From positions 806,001 to 870,000 of the forward strand of contig NZ_SNXS01000002.1 in assembly GCF_004362525.1 (NCBI RefSeq): a DNA stretch of 64,000 bases, written 5' to 3'. This DNA comes from Roseateles toxinivorans. GTDB taxonomy: Bacteria > Pseudomonadota > Gammaproteobacteria > Burkholderiales > Burkholderiaceae_C. Shown piece by piece: positions 51,541 through 61,086 of the stretch. The translations under genes and the position numbers were made by a program. The notes below the pieces were generated by a model. That model searched no databases. It was not told where the DNA came from and saw only the letters and a program-made list of their open reading frames with translations. How positions within the stretch are numbered: the first letter of the stretch is position 1; each line of letters opens with the position of its first letter.

Positions 51541-52377
51541 TCACTGTATGCGCGGCAACCACATCAGCATGCCGGCCGCGGCAATGCCCACGGCGGTGGC
51601 CAGGGTCAGCAGGGCCAGTCCGGTCGCGGTGGCCGCCTGCAGCGCCGGCCGGCCGCTGGCCTGGGCGCGCAGCACCGCCTCCAGCACCGCCAGCGGCAGC
51701 AGGGTCTGGGCAAAGCTCAGAAAGATCAGGAAGGGCCCTTCGAAGGTCTCTGGGTCGAAGCCCACCGGGCCCTGGTTGACGATCAACCACAACATCAGGC
51801 CGATGCGGAAGAACCAGACCCCGGCCACCACCAGGAACAGGCGCAGCATCCAGCGGCGGTGTGCGTCGAAGCGACGCAAGCGCGCGGCCCGCCAGCCCAG
51901 CCAGGCGAAGGCCAGTATCAGCACCGCGTTCAGGCTGATGCCCAGGCGCTGGCCGGTGCCGCCCAGGCCCACGCCCTCGCGCGTCCACACCATCACCAGG
52001 CCGCCGACGCTCAGTATCAGTGCCGAGACCAGATAGAGCCGCCCGTTCCAGCGGTGCAGGGCGGCGACGCGGCGGCGCAGCAGCGGCCACAGCTGCAGCG
52101 CGCCGCCCAGCAGTATCACGACTGTGAACAGCAGATGCCCGGCCAGCACCGTATTGCCCAGCACATCGCCGGCCACCCAGCCATGGGGCAGCACCTTGTT
52201 CCACAGCTCGGGCCGGCCCTGCAGCGCATGGCGGCCGTAGAAGCCCAGCACGTAGATGACGAAGAACAGCTGCCCCAGCAGGGCCACGCCCAGCCAGGCG
52301 GCCATGGTGCGGGACAGGGCCCTGGCGGCGGTCTGCCTCGGCAGGGTGGGGAGGGCGGGCGTCAGGATGGCGCTCAT
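51541..52377 (-). CDS. DUF2306 membrane protein
   Basis: A 278-residue protein with about seven helices (near 28-48, 72-95, 110-130, 145-163, 178-200, 215-238, 250-272). LHRWNGRLYLVSALILSVGG and HRRWMLRLFLVVAG are typical of DUF2306, where conserved histidines may coordinate heme or a metal. Function is unknown. It is first in line of a DUF2306/LytS/LytR arrangement on the minus strand and divergent from the outer-membrane protein gene. Confidence 0.8.
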   Translation of the reverse strand: MSAILTPALPTLPRQTAARALSRTMAAWLGVALLGQLFFVIYVLGFYGRHALQGRPELWNKVLPHGWVAGDVLGNTVLAGHLLFTVVILLGGALQLWPLLRRRVAALHRWNGRLYLVSALILSVGGLVMVWTREGVGLGGTGQRLGISLNAVLILAFAWLGWRAARLRRFDAHRRWMLRLFLVVAGVWFFRIGLMLWLIVNQGPVGFDPETFEGPFLIFLSFAQTLLPLAVLEAVLRAQASGRPALQAATATGLALLTLATAVGIAAAGMLMWLPRIQ

Positions 52378-52568
52378 CGGGAAAGCCTCGGTGGTGGATC
52401 AGGAGCCCGAGTCTGCGCAAGCTGCCGCGTCGGTTGTGCGGCGGCGCGACCGGCGGCGACAGGCCGCCACCGAGGCACGATGAGTGCCGACGAACTGCAG
52501 CCGCCTGTCAAGTCGCTTGGCGGGGCACGATACGATCCGCCGGCCATCAAGACCACCCGGCCCTACGC

Positions 52569-54092
52569 ATGCTTTGCACCCAGTCAAGACGAGCCATCAT
52601 CCCGAGCGCCCGCCTGGCGCTCTGTTTCGCGGCCAGCAGCGCGCTTGCGCATACTTCGGAACCGAGCAGCCTGCGCGCCAACGAGGCTTTGCTGACACTG
52701 GAGTACCAGACCATCAAGGTGCCCGGTGACCGGCCCATCGACCTGATGGGTTTTCACCTTTATCACAAGGTGTTCGACGGGGCTTACCTCGGCGCCGGCT
52801 TCTATGCGCCGCTGTTCAAGGGCGAGTACGGCGGCTTTGTGGCCGCAGACCTTGGCGCCCATGTCCGGCGACGCCTGGCGGGGCCTGTGTGGGGCATTGC
52901 GGGCCTTTCCGCCGGTGGCGGCGGCGGTGGCCGCAGTGTCGAGCACAGCAAACTGCTCTCGGGCAGCGGCGGATTCGCCAAGGGCTATGTCGGGCTGGGC
53001 TACGATTTCGGCAGCTTTACGTTGGGCGCCACGGTCTCGAAGCTGAAATTCCGCAAGGCCATCATCGACAGCACCCAGGCCAATCTCCTTATCGAGGTTC
53101 CCTACAGCTACCTCACCGGGCCGTTCTCCGATCATGGCCGGCCGCTGCCGCCCGCGGACGATAGCCGCGCCGGCCAGCAGATGGGCGAGAACATGCTGAC
53201 CTTGGCGCTGGACAACTACCTCCAACTCGACCCCAGGGGCACGAACAAGGACACGATAAGGATTGCCGATCTGCAGTACGCGCACTTCTTTGCCCCGGAC
53301 ACCTACTGGTTCGCCGCGCTGGGCATGGGCGTTCACGGCATGCCCCTGTACAACCAGCTGCTGGGCGGGCTGGGGCGGCGCCTGCGGCTCACCCCCGACA
53401 TCACCTTGTACGGGCAGCTGGGCCTGGGCTCCGGCGGCTACTCACCCGAGCAGATCGACACCAGCTCCGGGCTGTTGGTGTATCCGAAGCTGTCCGCCGA
53501 GTACGCGCTGACCCGTGACCTCGGGCTGGCCTTCTCGCTCGGCTATATGGCGGCACCCAAGGGCAGCTCGCGTAACCAGACCTATGGCCTGAGCCTGACC
53601 CATCACCTGCGCTCCGGCCAGACCGCCGACGCTGCCGGCCCGCCCAGCTACCGGGGTTTGCGGTTTTCGGTGTTCCAGCAAACGGGCTATCACCTGCGCT
53701 ACCGGGACATAGACCGGTCGTCGCTGCAGATGGTGGGCCTGCAGCTTGATCTGCCGATTGGGCAGCGCTGGTACCTGCCGTTGCAGGCTTCGGGGGCCTA
53801 TACGGCGTATCTCGGCTACCCGGGATACGCCGAGATACTGGGCGGCATCGGCCTGCAGTCGGGTGTGCTGCCAGGTGAGCGCTTGCAAGCCTATGGTCAG
53901 CTGATGGGCGGTGCGAACGTGCATGGCAAGGCCGTCAAGGCCAGTGCAGGCCTACGTTACATTCTCAACGAGCGCATGGCCTTTAATCTGAGCGTCGGTC
54001 ACATCGTGGCCCGCAGTGCCTCGGGCGGGCGCTTCAGCGCCGACAACCTGGCCTTGGGCCTCGACTATCGTTTCTCGATACCAACGCGCTGA
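52569..54092 (+). CDS. Predicted outer-membrane beta-barrel protein, unknown
   Basis: A 507-residue protein starting MLCTQSRR, with a signal peptide ending near SSALAHT (about 27). It is rich in alternating aromatic/polar strands (YLGAGFYAPLFKGEYGGFVAADLGAHV, LAFSLGYMAAPKG, NLALGLDYRFSI), with glycine-rich turns including GGGGGGRS. The pattern is that of an outer-membrane barrel, but the C-terminal residue is Arg rather than Phe. I know no family name. The upstream frame lacks a signal and was rejected. It stands alone, divergent from the DUF2306 gene. Confidence 0.65.
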   Translation: MLCTQSRRAIIPSARLALCFAASSALAHTSEPSSLRANEALLTLEYQTIKVPGDRPIDLMGFHLYHKVFDGAYLGAGFYAPLFKGEYGGFVAADLGAHVRRRLAGPVWGIAGLSAGGGGGGRSVEHSKLLSGSGGFAKGYVGLGYDFGSFTLGATVSKLKFRKAIIDSTQANLLIEVPYSYLTGPFSDHGRPLPPADDSRAGQQMGENMLTLALDNYLQLDPRGTNKDTIRIADLQYAHFFAPDTYWFAALGMGVHGMPLYNQLLGGLGRRLRLTPDITLYGQLGLGSGGYSPEQIDTSSGLLVYPKLSAEYALTRDLGLAFSLGYMAAPKGSSRNQTYGLSLTHHLRSGQTADAAGPPSYRGLRFSVFQQTGYHLRYRDIDRSSLQMVGLQLDLPIGQRWYLPLQASGAYTAYLGYPGYAEILGGIGLQSGVLPGERLQAYGQLMGGANVHGKAVKASAGLRYILNERMAFNLSVGHIVARSASGGRFSADNLALGLDYRFSIPTR

Positions 54093-54135
54093 GGGTTGGC
54101 CGATCCGGCGTCAGCCCGACGCAGGGCCTGAACCG

Positions 54136-55719
54136 CTACCGTCCGGCGTCGCGTTGCTCAAGCCGGAAGATGCGGACCACCTCGGCCAGGCGGGTGGCCT
54201 GCTGCTTCAGGCTCTCGGCCGCCGCCGCGCTCTGTTCAACCAGTGCGGCATTCTGTTGTGTACTGCGGTCCAGCTCGGAGACTGAGCCGCTGACCCTGCC
54301 GATGCCGTCGGTCTGCTCCTGAGTCGAAGCGCCGATCTCGTTGATCAGGTCTGACACATTCTTCACCTGGCTGACGATGTCGTCCATGGTGGCGCCGGCA
54401 TCGCTGACGAGCAGGGTGCCCGCCTCGACCTTGACGACGCTGTCGCCGATCAGCGACTTGATTTCCTTAGCCGCCTCGGCGCTGCGCTGAGCCAGACTGC
54501 GGACCTCGGAAGCCACAACGGCAAAGCCTCGACCCTGCTCGCCCGCCCGGGCGGCCTCGACGGCGGCGTTGAGCGCCAGGATATTGGTCTGGAAGGCGAT
54601 GCCGTCGATGACGCCGATGATGTCGGCGATCTTCTTCGAGCTGGCGCTGATGTCTTCCATGGTCGCCACCACTTGCCCCACCACCTGGCCGCCCTTGGCG
54701 GCCGCGGCGCTGGCCGATGCTGCGAGTTGCGTGGCCTGACGCGCGGTGTCAGCGTTGAGCTTGACCGCCGCGTTCATCTCGCTCATCGAAGAGGCCGTCT
54801 GCTGCAGGTTCGATGCCTGCTGTTCGGTGCGGTTGGACAGATCCGCGTTGCCGGTGGCGATCTCTGCCGATCCGGTGGCAATCGAATCCGAGGCTTGCCG
54901 CACCTGGGCAACGATGCCTGCCAGGCTCGCACGCATCCCGCTCAATGAGGCGAGTACGCTGTCAGCTGGTGCGTGAGAGGCGCCAGGCACCGGGTTGAGA
55001 TCACCTTCCGCCACGCGCCGGGCGGCGTCGCCCAGGGCCTGGGGCTCGGCACCCAGCTGGCGAAGGATGCTGCGCGACAGCGCCCAGGCGAGCGCCGCGC
55101 CGCAGAGCAGCGACAAGGTCAAGGCAGACAGCATCACGGTCAGGAAACCGTCCGCCTGGGCCAGCGCGATCTTGCTCTCGACCTGGATACGGTTTTCCTC
55201 GTAGTCGATCAGCTTGTTGATCGCCGCCAGCCACTGCACATACTGAGGCTTGGCCTGCGACCAGAGCAGGGACTGTGCACCGGTGGCGTCGCCCGCCTCC
55301 ACCATCTTCACGACGGACTGGGTGGTCGCGACGGCCTGCGCCTCGATTTCCTTGATGGCGCCATACAGCTTGTCCAGTTCCGGCTTGTCCTCGGCCTTCG
55401 CAAGCAGTGCCTCCAGCGGCTTGGCAGACTCGGCATAGAACCGGGCCAGCGCGTCGATGGTGGCGAGTTCCTTTTGCCGGTCGGCAGGGCTGGTGCTCAG
55501 CACCACATCGCGCACGGCGATCGCTCGGTCATGCGCCGAGCCACGGAAATTGATCGCAAAACGTTGGATCGAGGCGTGGACATCGCTGTTGGCGTGCAAG
55601 GCGGCATTGATCGCATTCACCTTGACCACGGCCACTGTGGTGACGACCACGAGTATCAACAGCACGAGCCCAAACCCGAGGTTGAGGCGTTTTCCCACAG
55701 ACATCTGGTCAATCTTCAT
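54136..55719 (-). CDS. Methyl-accepting chemotaxis protein
   Basis: A 527-residue receptor starting [18 protein letters not shown] membrane helix lies at 12-32, a periplasmic four-helix-bundle sensor at 35-190, a second helix near 192-212, and HAMP at 215-265. The signalling hairpin tip [29 protein letters not shown] is at about 380-410. The tip type and length suit betaproteobacterial aerotaxis/amino-acid receptors. The C-terminus ends EQRDAGR, without a CheR-tethering NWETF-like pentapeptide. No che genes are nearby. The longer frame upstream is out of character and was rejected. Confidence 0.93.
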   Translation of the reverse strand: MKIDQMSVGKRLNLGFGLVLLILVVVTTVAVVKVNAINAALHANSDVHASIQRFAINFRGSAHDRAIAVRDVVLSTSPADRQKELATIDALARFYAESAKPLEALLAKAEDKPELDKLYGAIKEIEAQAVATTQSVVKMVEAGDATGAQSLLWSQAKPQYVQWLAAINKLIDYEENRIQVESKIALAQADGFLTVMLSALTLSLLCGAALAWALSRSILRQLGAEPQALGDAARRVAEGDLNPVPGASHAPADSVLASLSGMRASLAGIVAQVRQASDSIATGSAEIATGNADLSNRTEQQASNLQQTASSMSEMNAAVKLNADTARQATQLAASASAAAAKGGQVVGQVVATMEDISASSKKIADIIGVIDGIAFQTNILALNAAVEAARAGEQGRGFAVVASEVRSLAQRSAEAAKEIKSLIGDSVVKVEAGTLLVSDAGATMDDIVSQVKNVSDLINEIGASTQEQTDGIGRVSGSVSELDRSTQQNAALVEQSAAAAESLKQQATRLAEVVRIFRLEQRDAGR

Positions 55720-56088
55720 CGAAGTAGTCGCTTCCGGTTTGAATTCGTACAGGGATGCCGCGATAGGGCGGCGAGTCCCACAGCCGGCGGCAAAGAGACT
55801 CAATGCTTGTCCGCTGTTTGTCCAGGACAAATGATACATAGCATCCCGGTGAAAACCCCAGCTGTCGCGACCCGACGGCGGGCATTGGTGCAGTTTTTGC
55901 ACTTTTGCGGTAGAAAGTCTTGACAGCACTTGGCCTACGGGCAGGCGAGCGCCGCCAGCTGGCTTGAGTTGAATCAAGTCGTGACGTGCGGGGGCATGCA
56001 TGCTGCGCCCGGCCGCGCGGCAGCAAGCGGTATGGGAGAGGTGGGGGCTTGGGGCGAGCTCGTGCCGCCGGCAAGCAGGCTGCAGCGG
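55720..56088. other. Intergenic region upstream of the chemoreceptor
   Basis: No gene is seen in these 369 bases between the chemoreceptor start and the exonuclease III stop. It contains a perfect 15-bp dyad, TTTGTCC-A-GGACAAA (55817-55831), and a nearby second TTGTCC (55807), about 100 bases before the chemoreceptor ATG. This is a possible operator. The rest shows no repeat or strong promoter. Confidence 0.5.
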
Positions 56089-56883
56089 CTACAGCTTGAA
56101 GTCGTAGTCGATCGTCAGTGGCGCGTGGTCGCTGAACTTCTGGGCCTTGTAGATGGACTCGCTCTTGGCCAGGGCCGCCAGGCCCGGCGTGGCCAGGTGG
56201 TAGTCCAGTCGCCAGCCCACGTTCTTGGCATAGGCCTCGCCGCGGTTGCTCCACCATGTGTAGCAGGCGTCGGTGGTGTCGGGCTGCAGCACGCGATAGA
56301 CGTCCACCAGGCCGCCCTGTGCGGTATCGGTCAGCTGCGTCATCCAGGCGCGTTCCTCGGGCAGGAAGCCGCTGTTCTTCAGATTGCCCTTCCAGTTCTT
56401 CAGGTCGGCTTCCTTGTGGGCGATGTTGACATCGGCCACCAGAATGAATTCGCGTTCGGCCTTCAGTGCCATCAGGTGCGGAAACATCGCGGCGAGAAAG
56501 CGGAACTTGGCCTCCTGGCGCTCGGGACCGCTGGAGCCGCTGGGGAAGTAGCAGCTGATCAGGCTGAGCTTGCGGCCGGGCTTGTCGAAGCGCTTCTCGA
56601 CCCAGCGGCCCTCGTTGTCGAACTCTTCGACACCAAAGCCAAGGATCAGGTCACTGGGTTCTAGCCTTGTGTACAGGCCGACGCCCGAGTAGCCCTTCTT
56701 CTGGGCGTAGTGGAAATGGCCCTTGAGCTTGTCCGGGCTGCAGAACACGCCGTCCACGTGCTCGTCCTGCGCCTTGACCTCCTGCACGCCGACGGCGTCT
56801 GCCTGCTGCTGTGGCAACCAATCGAAAAAGCCCTTGTTGGCGGCGGAGCGGATCCCGTTCAAGTTGGCAGTGATGAAGCGCAC
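56089..56883 (-). CDS. xth: Exodeoxyribonuclease III (XthA/ExoA family)
   Basis: A 264-residue AP endonuclease/exonuclease with a GTG start (VRFITANLNGIRSA). Metal and catalytic residues are in NLNGIRS, VQEVKAQ (Glu), LISCYFPSG (Tyr), VADVNIAHKEADLKN (Asp-x-Asn) and the final FSDHAPL (Asp-His). It repairs abasic sites in DNA. In related genomes xth lies beside pyrE; here a TonB receptor gene stands between them. Longer frames upstream have no homologous residues. Confidence 0.93.
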   Translation of the reverse strand: MRFITANLNGIRSAANKGFFDWLPQQQADAVGVQEVKAQDEHVDGVFCSPDKLKGHFHYAQKKGYSGVGLYTRLEPSDLILGFGVEEFDNEGRWVEKRFDKPGRKLSLISCYFPSGSSGPERQEAKFRFLAAMFPHLMALKAEREFILVADVNIAHKEADLKNWKGNLKNSGFLPEERAWMTQLTDTAQGGLVDVYRVLQPDTTDACYTWWSNRGEAYAKNVGWRLDYHLATPGLAALAKSESIYKAQKFSDHAPLTIDYDFKL

Positions 56884-57235
56884 GGCGAGTGTCCCGATGG
56901 TGTTGGCGAAAGTGGTCAGTATCGCAGCGCCCCGGCTTCTTCTGGTCTGCAGTGTTTTGGCAACAGTCCAATGTTGCACCGCACAGCGAGGTGACATTTT
57001 TTTGAATGAATTGATAAAGTTCAAACTTCCAATAATCGCAAACGTTTGCGCGCCATTTTGCATGCTGTTTGCAGAGGGTTTGGACGTGCGAACCGAGCAG
57101 CGCCGAGGGGCTCTTGACCCGGCGGGCAGGACCTGGGATGCAGGTGTCGGCGCTTGGCGCGACGGCCTCAGGCAAGGCCTGTGCTCGGTGACAACGGAAT
57201 TGGCTCAGCAACCACCCAACGGAAGGGCGACAGTG
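56884..57235. promoter_or_regulatory. Intergenic region with LacI-type operator
   Basis: The 352-bp gap between divergent xth and the TonB receptor gene holds the 14-bp perfect palindrome CGCAAACGTTTGCG at 57037-57050. This is the half-site pattern of LacI/PurR-family regulators with the central CG. A related TGTTTGCAG half lies at 57066-57074. The AT-rich stretch 56996-57036 is the likely promoter zone. Nothing else is recognised. Confidence 0.65.
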
Positions 57236-59563
57236 ATGAACTACCACCGCGTTAAACCTACAGTGATCGCGCTCGCGCTCATTGCCGCGTTCCCTGTGTC
57301 TTCGGCCCTGGCGCAGAGCGCCGAGCCCGCAGCACCCGAGGCCAAGAAATCCGGCGCCACGCAGCTGGAAGCCGTCATCGTGACCGCTACCCGCCGCGCG
57401 GAAAACGTCAAGGAAGTGCCGCAGTCGATCTCGACCATCAACACCGAGGCCTTGGACAACCTGACCGCCAGCGGCCAGGACATCCGCGCGCTGTCGGCCC
57501 GGGTGCCCAGCCTGAACATCGAGTCCGACTTCGGCCGCACCTTCCCGCGCTTCTATATCCGCGGCCTGGGCAATACCGATTTCGACCTGAACGCCTCGCA
57601 GCCGGTGGGTCTGGTCTATGACGACGTCGTGCAGGAAAGCCCGATGTTGAAGGGTTTCCCGATCTTCGACGTCGAGCAGGTCGAAGTGCTGCGCGGCCCG
57701 CAGGGCACGCTGTTCGGCCGCAACTCGCCGGCCGGCGTGATGAAGTTCGACTCGGCCAAGCCGGGCAAGAAGCGCGAGGGCTATGCGCAGATCGGCTTCG
57801 GACGCTACAGCACGGTCAATCTGGAGGCCATGGTCAATGCGCCGCTGAGCGAGGACTGGTCCCTTCGTGCCTCGGTGCTGATGCAGCGCGCCAGCGACCG
57901 CGTCTTTAACCCGCTGCCGGACGCCGAAAAAGAACTCGAGGGCTATAACGACAAGGCCGCTCGTGTGCAAGCCGCCTACAAGAACGGCGGCTTCTACGGC
58001 CTGTTCAACGTTCATGGCCGCGACTACAAGGGCAGCGCCACGACCTTCCGCGCCAACATCATGAAGCGCGGCACCAATGATCTGGTCGATGGCTTCGATG
58101 CCAGCTACTACCCGACCGACGGCCTGAATGTGCAGACGCTGAAGTCCAGCGGCGCCAGCGCCCGCCTGCGCTGGGATCTGGACGGCATCACCGTGCACTC
58201 GATCACCGCCTACGACACCGCCAAGTTCTACAGCCGCGCCGACGTGGACGGTGGCTTCGGCAGCCGCTTTGCCGGCATCAAGGACGGCCCCGACTATCCT
58301 GGCCAGGCCGCCCTGGTGCCCTTCGATGCGCAGACCGCCGACGGCCTGCCCGAGCTGAAGCAGATCACCCAGGAGATCCGCGTCCAGTCCAGCACCAAGG
58401 ATGCCTTGCAGTGGATCGGCGGCCTGTACTACTTCCATGAGAAGCTGCAGGTGGACAGCTTCAACTACGACTCGTTCGCCCCCGGCGATCCGCAGAACGG
58501 TTACGCCGTGCAGCACCAGACCTCCAAGTCCTGGGCCGCCTTCGGCAGCCTGAACTATCAGGTCACGCCGGACTTCAAGCTGCGGGGCGGTCTGCGCTAC
58601 ACCGATGACAAGAAGGACTTCGACGCCTCGCGCACGCAGCACCCCTTCCTGCCGAACATCGCAACGGTGACGACCAATCCCAAGTCCACCAATTGGAGCT
58701 GGGACCTGGGTGCGAACTACACGCTGAACAAGGATGTGTCGCTGTTCACCCGCGTGGCCACCGGCTACCGGGCACCGAGCATCCAGGGCCGCGTGCTGTT
58801 CTTTGACGCGTCGGTCGTGCCGGCCGGCACCTCGCCGATTTCGGTGGCCAAGGCCGAGAAGGCGCTGTCCTTCGAGGCCGGCTTCAAGGCCGATGTGCTG
58901 GACAAGAGCGCCCGCATTAGCGGCACCGTGTTCAGCTACCGCGTCAATGATCTGCAGCTCACCGCCGGCAGCGGCAGCGTCAACCAGAATCGTCTGGTCA
59001 ACGCCAATAAGGCCACCGGCCAAGGCTTCGAGCTCGATGCGCAGGCCATCATCGCCCGCGACTGGAAGACCACCCTGGGCCTGAGCTACAACGACACCAA
59101 GATCAAGGACGACGCACTGTTCGTCACGCCTTGCGGCAATGCCACCTTCCAGTTCCTGCAGCCCAATACCGGCTGCACGGTCCTGAACAAGCCGGGCCCG
59201 GTGGCCGGCACGGTGCTGATCGGTGGCAACCCGCTGCCGCGCGCGCCGAAGTGGGTGGCCAACTGGACGCTGAAGTACAGCACCGAGTTCGCCAACGGCG
59301 ACCTCTATGTGCTGACCGACTGGGCCTACAAGGACCAGTACAACATGTTCCTGTACGAGGCCGTCGAGTACCGCGCCAAGTCCATGCTCGAAGGCGGCCT
59401 GCGCGTCGGCTACGGCTGGGGAAATGGCAAGTATGAGGTGGCCGGCTATGTGCGCAACATCACCAACCGCCAGCAGGTGATTGCCGCCATCGACTTCAAC
59501 AACCTGACCGGCATCATCAATGAGCCGCGCAGCTATGGGGTGCAATTCAAAGCCAGCTTCTGA
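57236..59563 (+). CDS. TonB-dependent receptor
   Basis: A 775-residue receptor with ATG 57236, GGAAGGG nine bases upstream, and a signal peptide ending ALAQSAEP. The plug carries VIVTATRRAENVKEVPQS (TonB-box-like) and LRGPQGTLFGRNSPAGVMKF near 165; the barrel ends FKASF. There is no STN domain. Such receptors with the TATRRAENVKEVPQSI block often take up carbohydrates or aromatic compounds in betaproteobacteria and sphingomonads. The LacI-type palindrome upstream favours a sugar. It interrupts the usual xth-pyrE neighbourhood and is closed by a strong terminator. Confidence 0.92.
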   Translation: MNYHRVKPTVIALALIAAFPVSSALAQSAEPAAPEAKKSGATQLEAVIVTATRRAENVKEVPQSISTINTEALDNLTASGQDIRALSARVPSLNIESDFGRTFPRFYIRGLGNTDFDLNASQPVGLVYDDVVQESPMLKGFPIFDVEQVEVLRGPQGTLFGRNSPAGVMKFDSAKPGKKREGYAQIGFGRYSTVNLEAMVNAPLSEDWSLRASVLMQRASDRVFNPLPDAEKELEGYNDKAARVQAAYKNGGFYGLFNVHGRDYKGSATTFRANIMKRGTNDLVDGFDASYYPTDGLNVQTLKSSGASARLRWDLDGITVHSITAYDTAKFYSRADVDGGFGSRFAGIKDGPDYPGQAALVPFDAQTADGLPELKQITQEIRVQSSTKDALQWIGGLYYFHEKLQVDSFNYDSFAPGDPQNGYAVQHQTSKSWAAFGSLNYQVTPDFKLRGGLRYTDDKKDFDASRTQHPFLPNIATVTTNPKSTNWSWDLGANYTLNKDVSLFTRVATGYRAPSIQGRVLFFDASVVPAGTSPISVAKAEKALSFEAGFKADVLDKSARISGTVFSYRVNDLQLTAGSGSVNQNRLVNANKATGQGFELDAQAIIARDWKTTLGLSYNDTKIKDDALFVTPCGNATFQFLQPNTGCTVLNKPGPVAGTVLIGGNPLPRAPKWVANWTLKYSTEFANGDLYVLTDWAYKDQYNMFLYEAVEYRAKSMLEGGLRVGYGWGNGKYEVAGYVRNITNRQQVIAAIDFNNLTGIINEPRSYGVQFKASF

Positions 59564-59593
59564 TCCGACTGGCTGAGTCATTTCCACGCTTCG

Positions 59594-59628
59594 AGGCCCG
59601 GGTTCCCCCCAGAACCCGGGCCTTTTTC
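59594..59628 (+). terminator. Rho-independent terminator of the TonB receptor gene
   Basis: An 11-bp GC-rich stem (GGCCCGGGTTC, 59595-59605, with GAACCCGGGCC, 59612-59622) closes a 6-base loop and is followed by TTTTT. It ends 31 bases after the receptor stop codon and isolates pyrE from it. Confidence 0.92.
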
Positions 59629-59683
59629 ATTCTGTTACCTCGCCCCTACAATCCCCCGAGCCCCCTCACGCGTTAATACCCAC

Positions 59684-60352
59684 ATGACCACCTCCCCCGC
59701 CGTCGCCCAGGAATTCGTAGCCTTCGCAGTCGAGGCCGGCGTGCTGCGCTTTGGTGAGTTCAAGACCAAGGCCGGGCGGCTGAGCCCCTACTTCTTCAAT
59801 GCCGGCCTGTTCGACGATGGCGCCAAGCTGGGGCGCCTGGCGCAGTTCTATGCCCAGACCCTGATCGCGTCAGGCCTGCAGTTCGACATGATCTTCGGCC
59901 CGGCCTACAAGGGCATCACCCTCGCCGCGGCGGTGGCGATGGAGCTGGCGCGCATGGGCCGCAACGTGCCCTACGCCTACAACCGCAAGGAGGCCAAGGA
60001 CCATGGCGAAGGAGGCACCCTGGTTGGTGCTCCGGTCAAGGGTCGGGTCTTGATCATCGACGACGTGATCTCGGCCGGCACCTCGGTGCGCGAGTCGATT
60101 GCGATGATCCAGGCCGCCGGCGCCACGCCCTGCGGCGTGACGATCGCGCTGGACCGCCAGGAGAAGGCGGCCGAGGGCGGGGTGGACAAACCCTGGTCGG
60201 CTGTGCAGTACGTCACCCGGGAGCTGGGCCTGCCGGTGGTTCCCATTGCGACCTTGACCGACTTGCTCCAGTATCTGCGCTCCGGCAGCAATTCGGCGCT
60301 GGGAGAGCATGTGGAGCGCGTTGACGCCTACCGTCAGCGCTACGGAATCTGA
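59684..60352 (+). CDS. pyrE: Orotate phosphoribosyltransferase
   Basis: A 222-residue enzyme converting orotate and PRPP to OMP in pyrimidine synthesis. It has FGEFKTKAGRLSPYFFNAG at residues 25-43, IFGPAYKGITLA near 70, the flexible loop NRKEAKDHGEGG near 105, and the PRPP-binding motif VLIIDDVISAGTS near 123-135. Length and motifs are complete. Its stop overlaps the start of the DUF4124 gene (TGATG). Confidence 0.97.
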   Translation: MTTSPAVAQEFVAFAVEAGVLRFGEFKTKAGRLSPYFFNAGLFDDGAKLGRLAQFYAQTLIASGLQFDMIFGPAYKGITLAAAVAMELARMGRNVPYAYNRKEAKDHGEGGTLVGAPVKGRVLIIDDVISAGTSVRESIAMIQAAGATPCGVTIALDRQEKAAEGGVDKPWSAVQYVTRELGLPVVPIATLTDLLQYLRSGSNSALGEHVERVDAYRQRYGI

Positions 60353-61029
60353 TGCAGGTTTTGTTCAGGAGCAGGGTGATTGGCGCATGGGTCGGACCGG
60401 GCCTGGTCCTGCTGTGCTGCGCCGTACTTGCTCCAGCAGCCCAGGCCGCCATCACCGGCATCTACACCTGCACCACCCCCGACGGCCGCAAGCTGACCTC
60501 GGATCGCATCATTCCCGAGTGCGCCGCGCGCGAGCAGCGGGTGCTCAACAGCGATGGTTCGCTGAAGGCGGTGGTGCCGCCGCTGATGTCGCCCGAGGAG
60601 CGGGCCGAACAGGAAATTCTGGATCGCAAGCGCAATGCCGAGCGCCTGGCCCTGGCCGATGCCCAGCGCCGCGACCGCAATCTGATGCTGCGCTACCCCA
60701 ACGAGGCCGCCCACCGCAAGGTGCGCGACGCCGCGCTGGACGATATCAACAAGGCGATGCGCATCTCGCAGAACCGCCTCAAGGAACTGGCCCAGGAGCG
60801 GGTACCGCTGACCAATGAGCAGGAGTTCTACAAGGGCAAACCCCTGCCTCCCAAGCTCAAGCAGCAGCTCGATGCCAATGACGCCGCCGCCGAGGCGCAG
60901 CGCGAGCTGATCGAAAACCAGAAGGTCGAGCTGGTGCGCATCACCGCGCTGTACGACGTGGAGCTGGCGCGGCTGAAGCAGTTGTGGGGCGGCGCGGCGC
61001 CAGGCAGTCTTCCTCCAGCCAAGAAGTAG
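60352..61029 (+). CDS. DUF4124 domain-containing exported protein
   Basis: A 225-residue protein with a signal peptide ending near AAQAAITG. A DUF4124 segment follows (IYTCTTPDGRKLTSDRIIPEC, about 37-57), then a long charged helical region (EERAEQEILDRKRNAERLALADAQRRDRN) that is probably coiled coil. Function is unknown; it is a common neighbour of pyrE in betaproteobacteria and is translationally coupled to it here. Its TAG stop lies inside the left arm of a palindromic repeat. Confidence 0.85.
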   Translation: MQVLFRSRVIGAWVGPGLVLLCCAVLAPAAQAAITGIYTCTTPDGRKLTSDRIIPECAAREQRVLNSDGSLKAVVPPLMSPEERAEQEILDRKRNAERLALADAQRRDRNLMLRYPNEAAHRKVRDAALDDINKAMRISQNRLKELAQERVPLTNEQEFYKGKPLPPKLKQQLDANDAAAEAQRELIENQKVELVRITALYDVELARLKQLWGGAAPGSLPPAKK

Positions 61030-61086
61030 CCCGGATGGAATCCGGGGGTCTTGTGGCCGTCATGGCCCCGGATTGCATCCGGGCTA
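61027..61086. repeat. REP-like inverted repeat containing both convergent stop codons
   Basis: The left arm (61027-61047, TAGCCCGGATGGAATC...) and right arm (61066-61086) pair at 20 of 21 bases. The motif TAGCCCGGATG...CATCCGGGCTA is a widespread proteobacterial intergenic repeat. The TAG of the DUF4124 gene is the first triplet of the left arm and the TAG of gatB is the mirrored last triplet, so one element supplies both stops and probably a bidirectional terminator. Confidence 0.85.

Noticed and set aside
56651-59587. A 978-codon open frame on the minus strand across the TonB receptor gene.
   Set aside because: It is a shadow of the receptor in GC-rich DNA: low-complexity His/Gln/Val composition, no family motifs, and it runs through both the xth start and the receptor. 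The plus-strand frame has signal peptide, plug and barrel.
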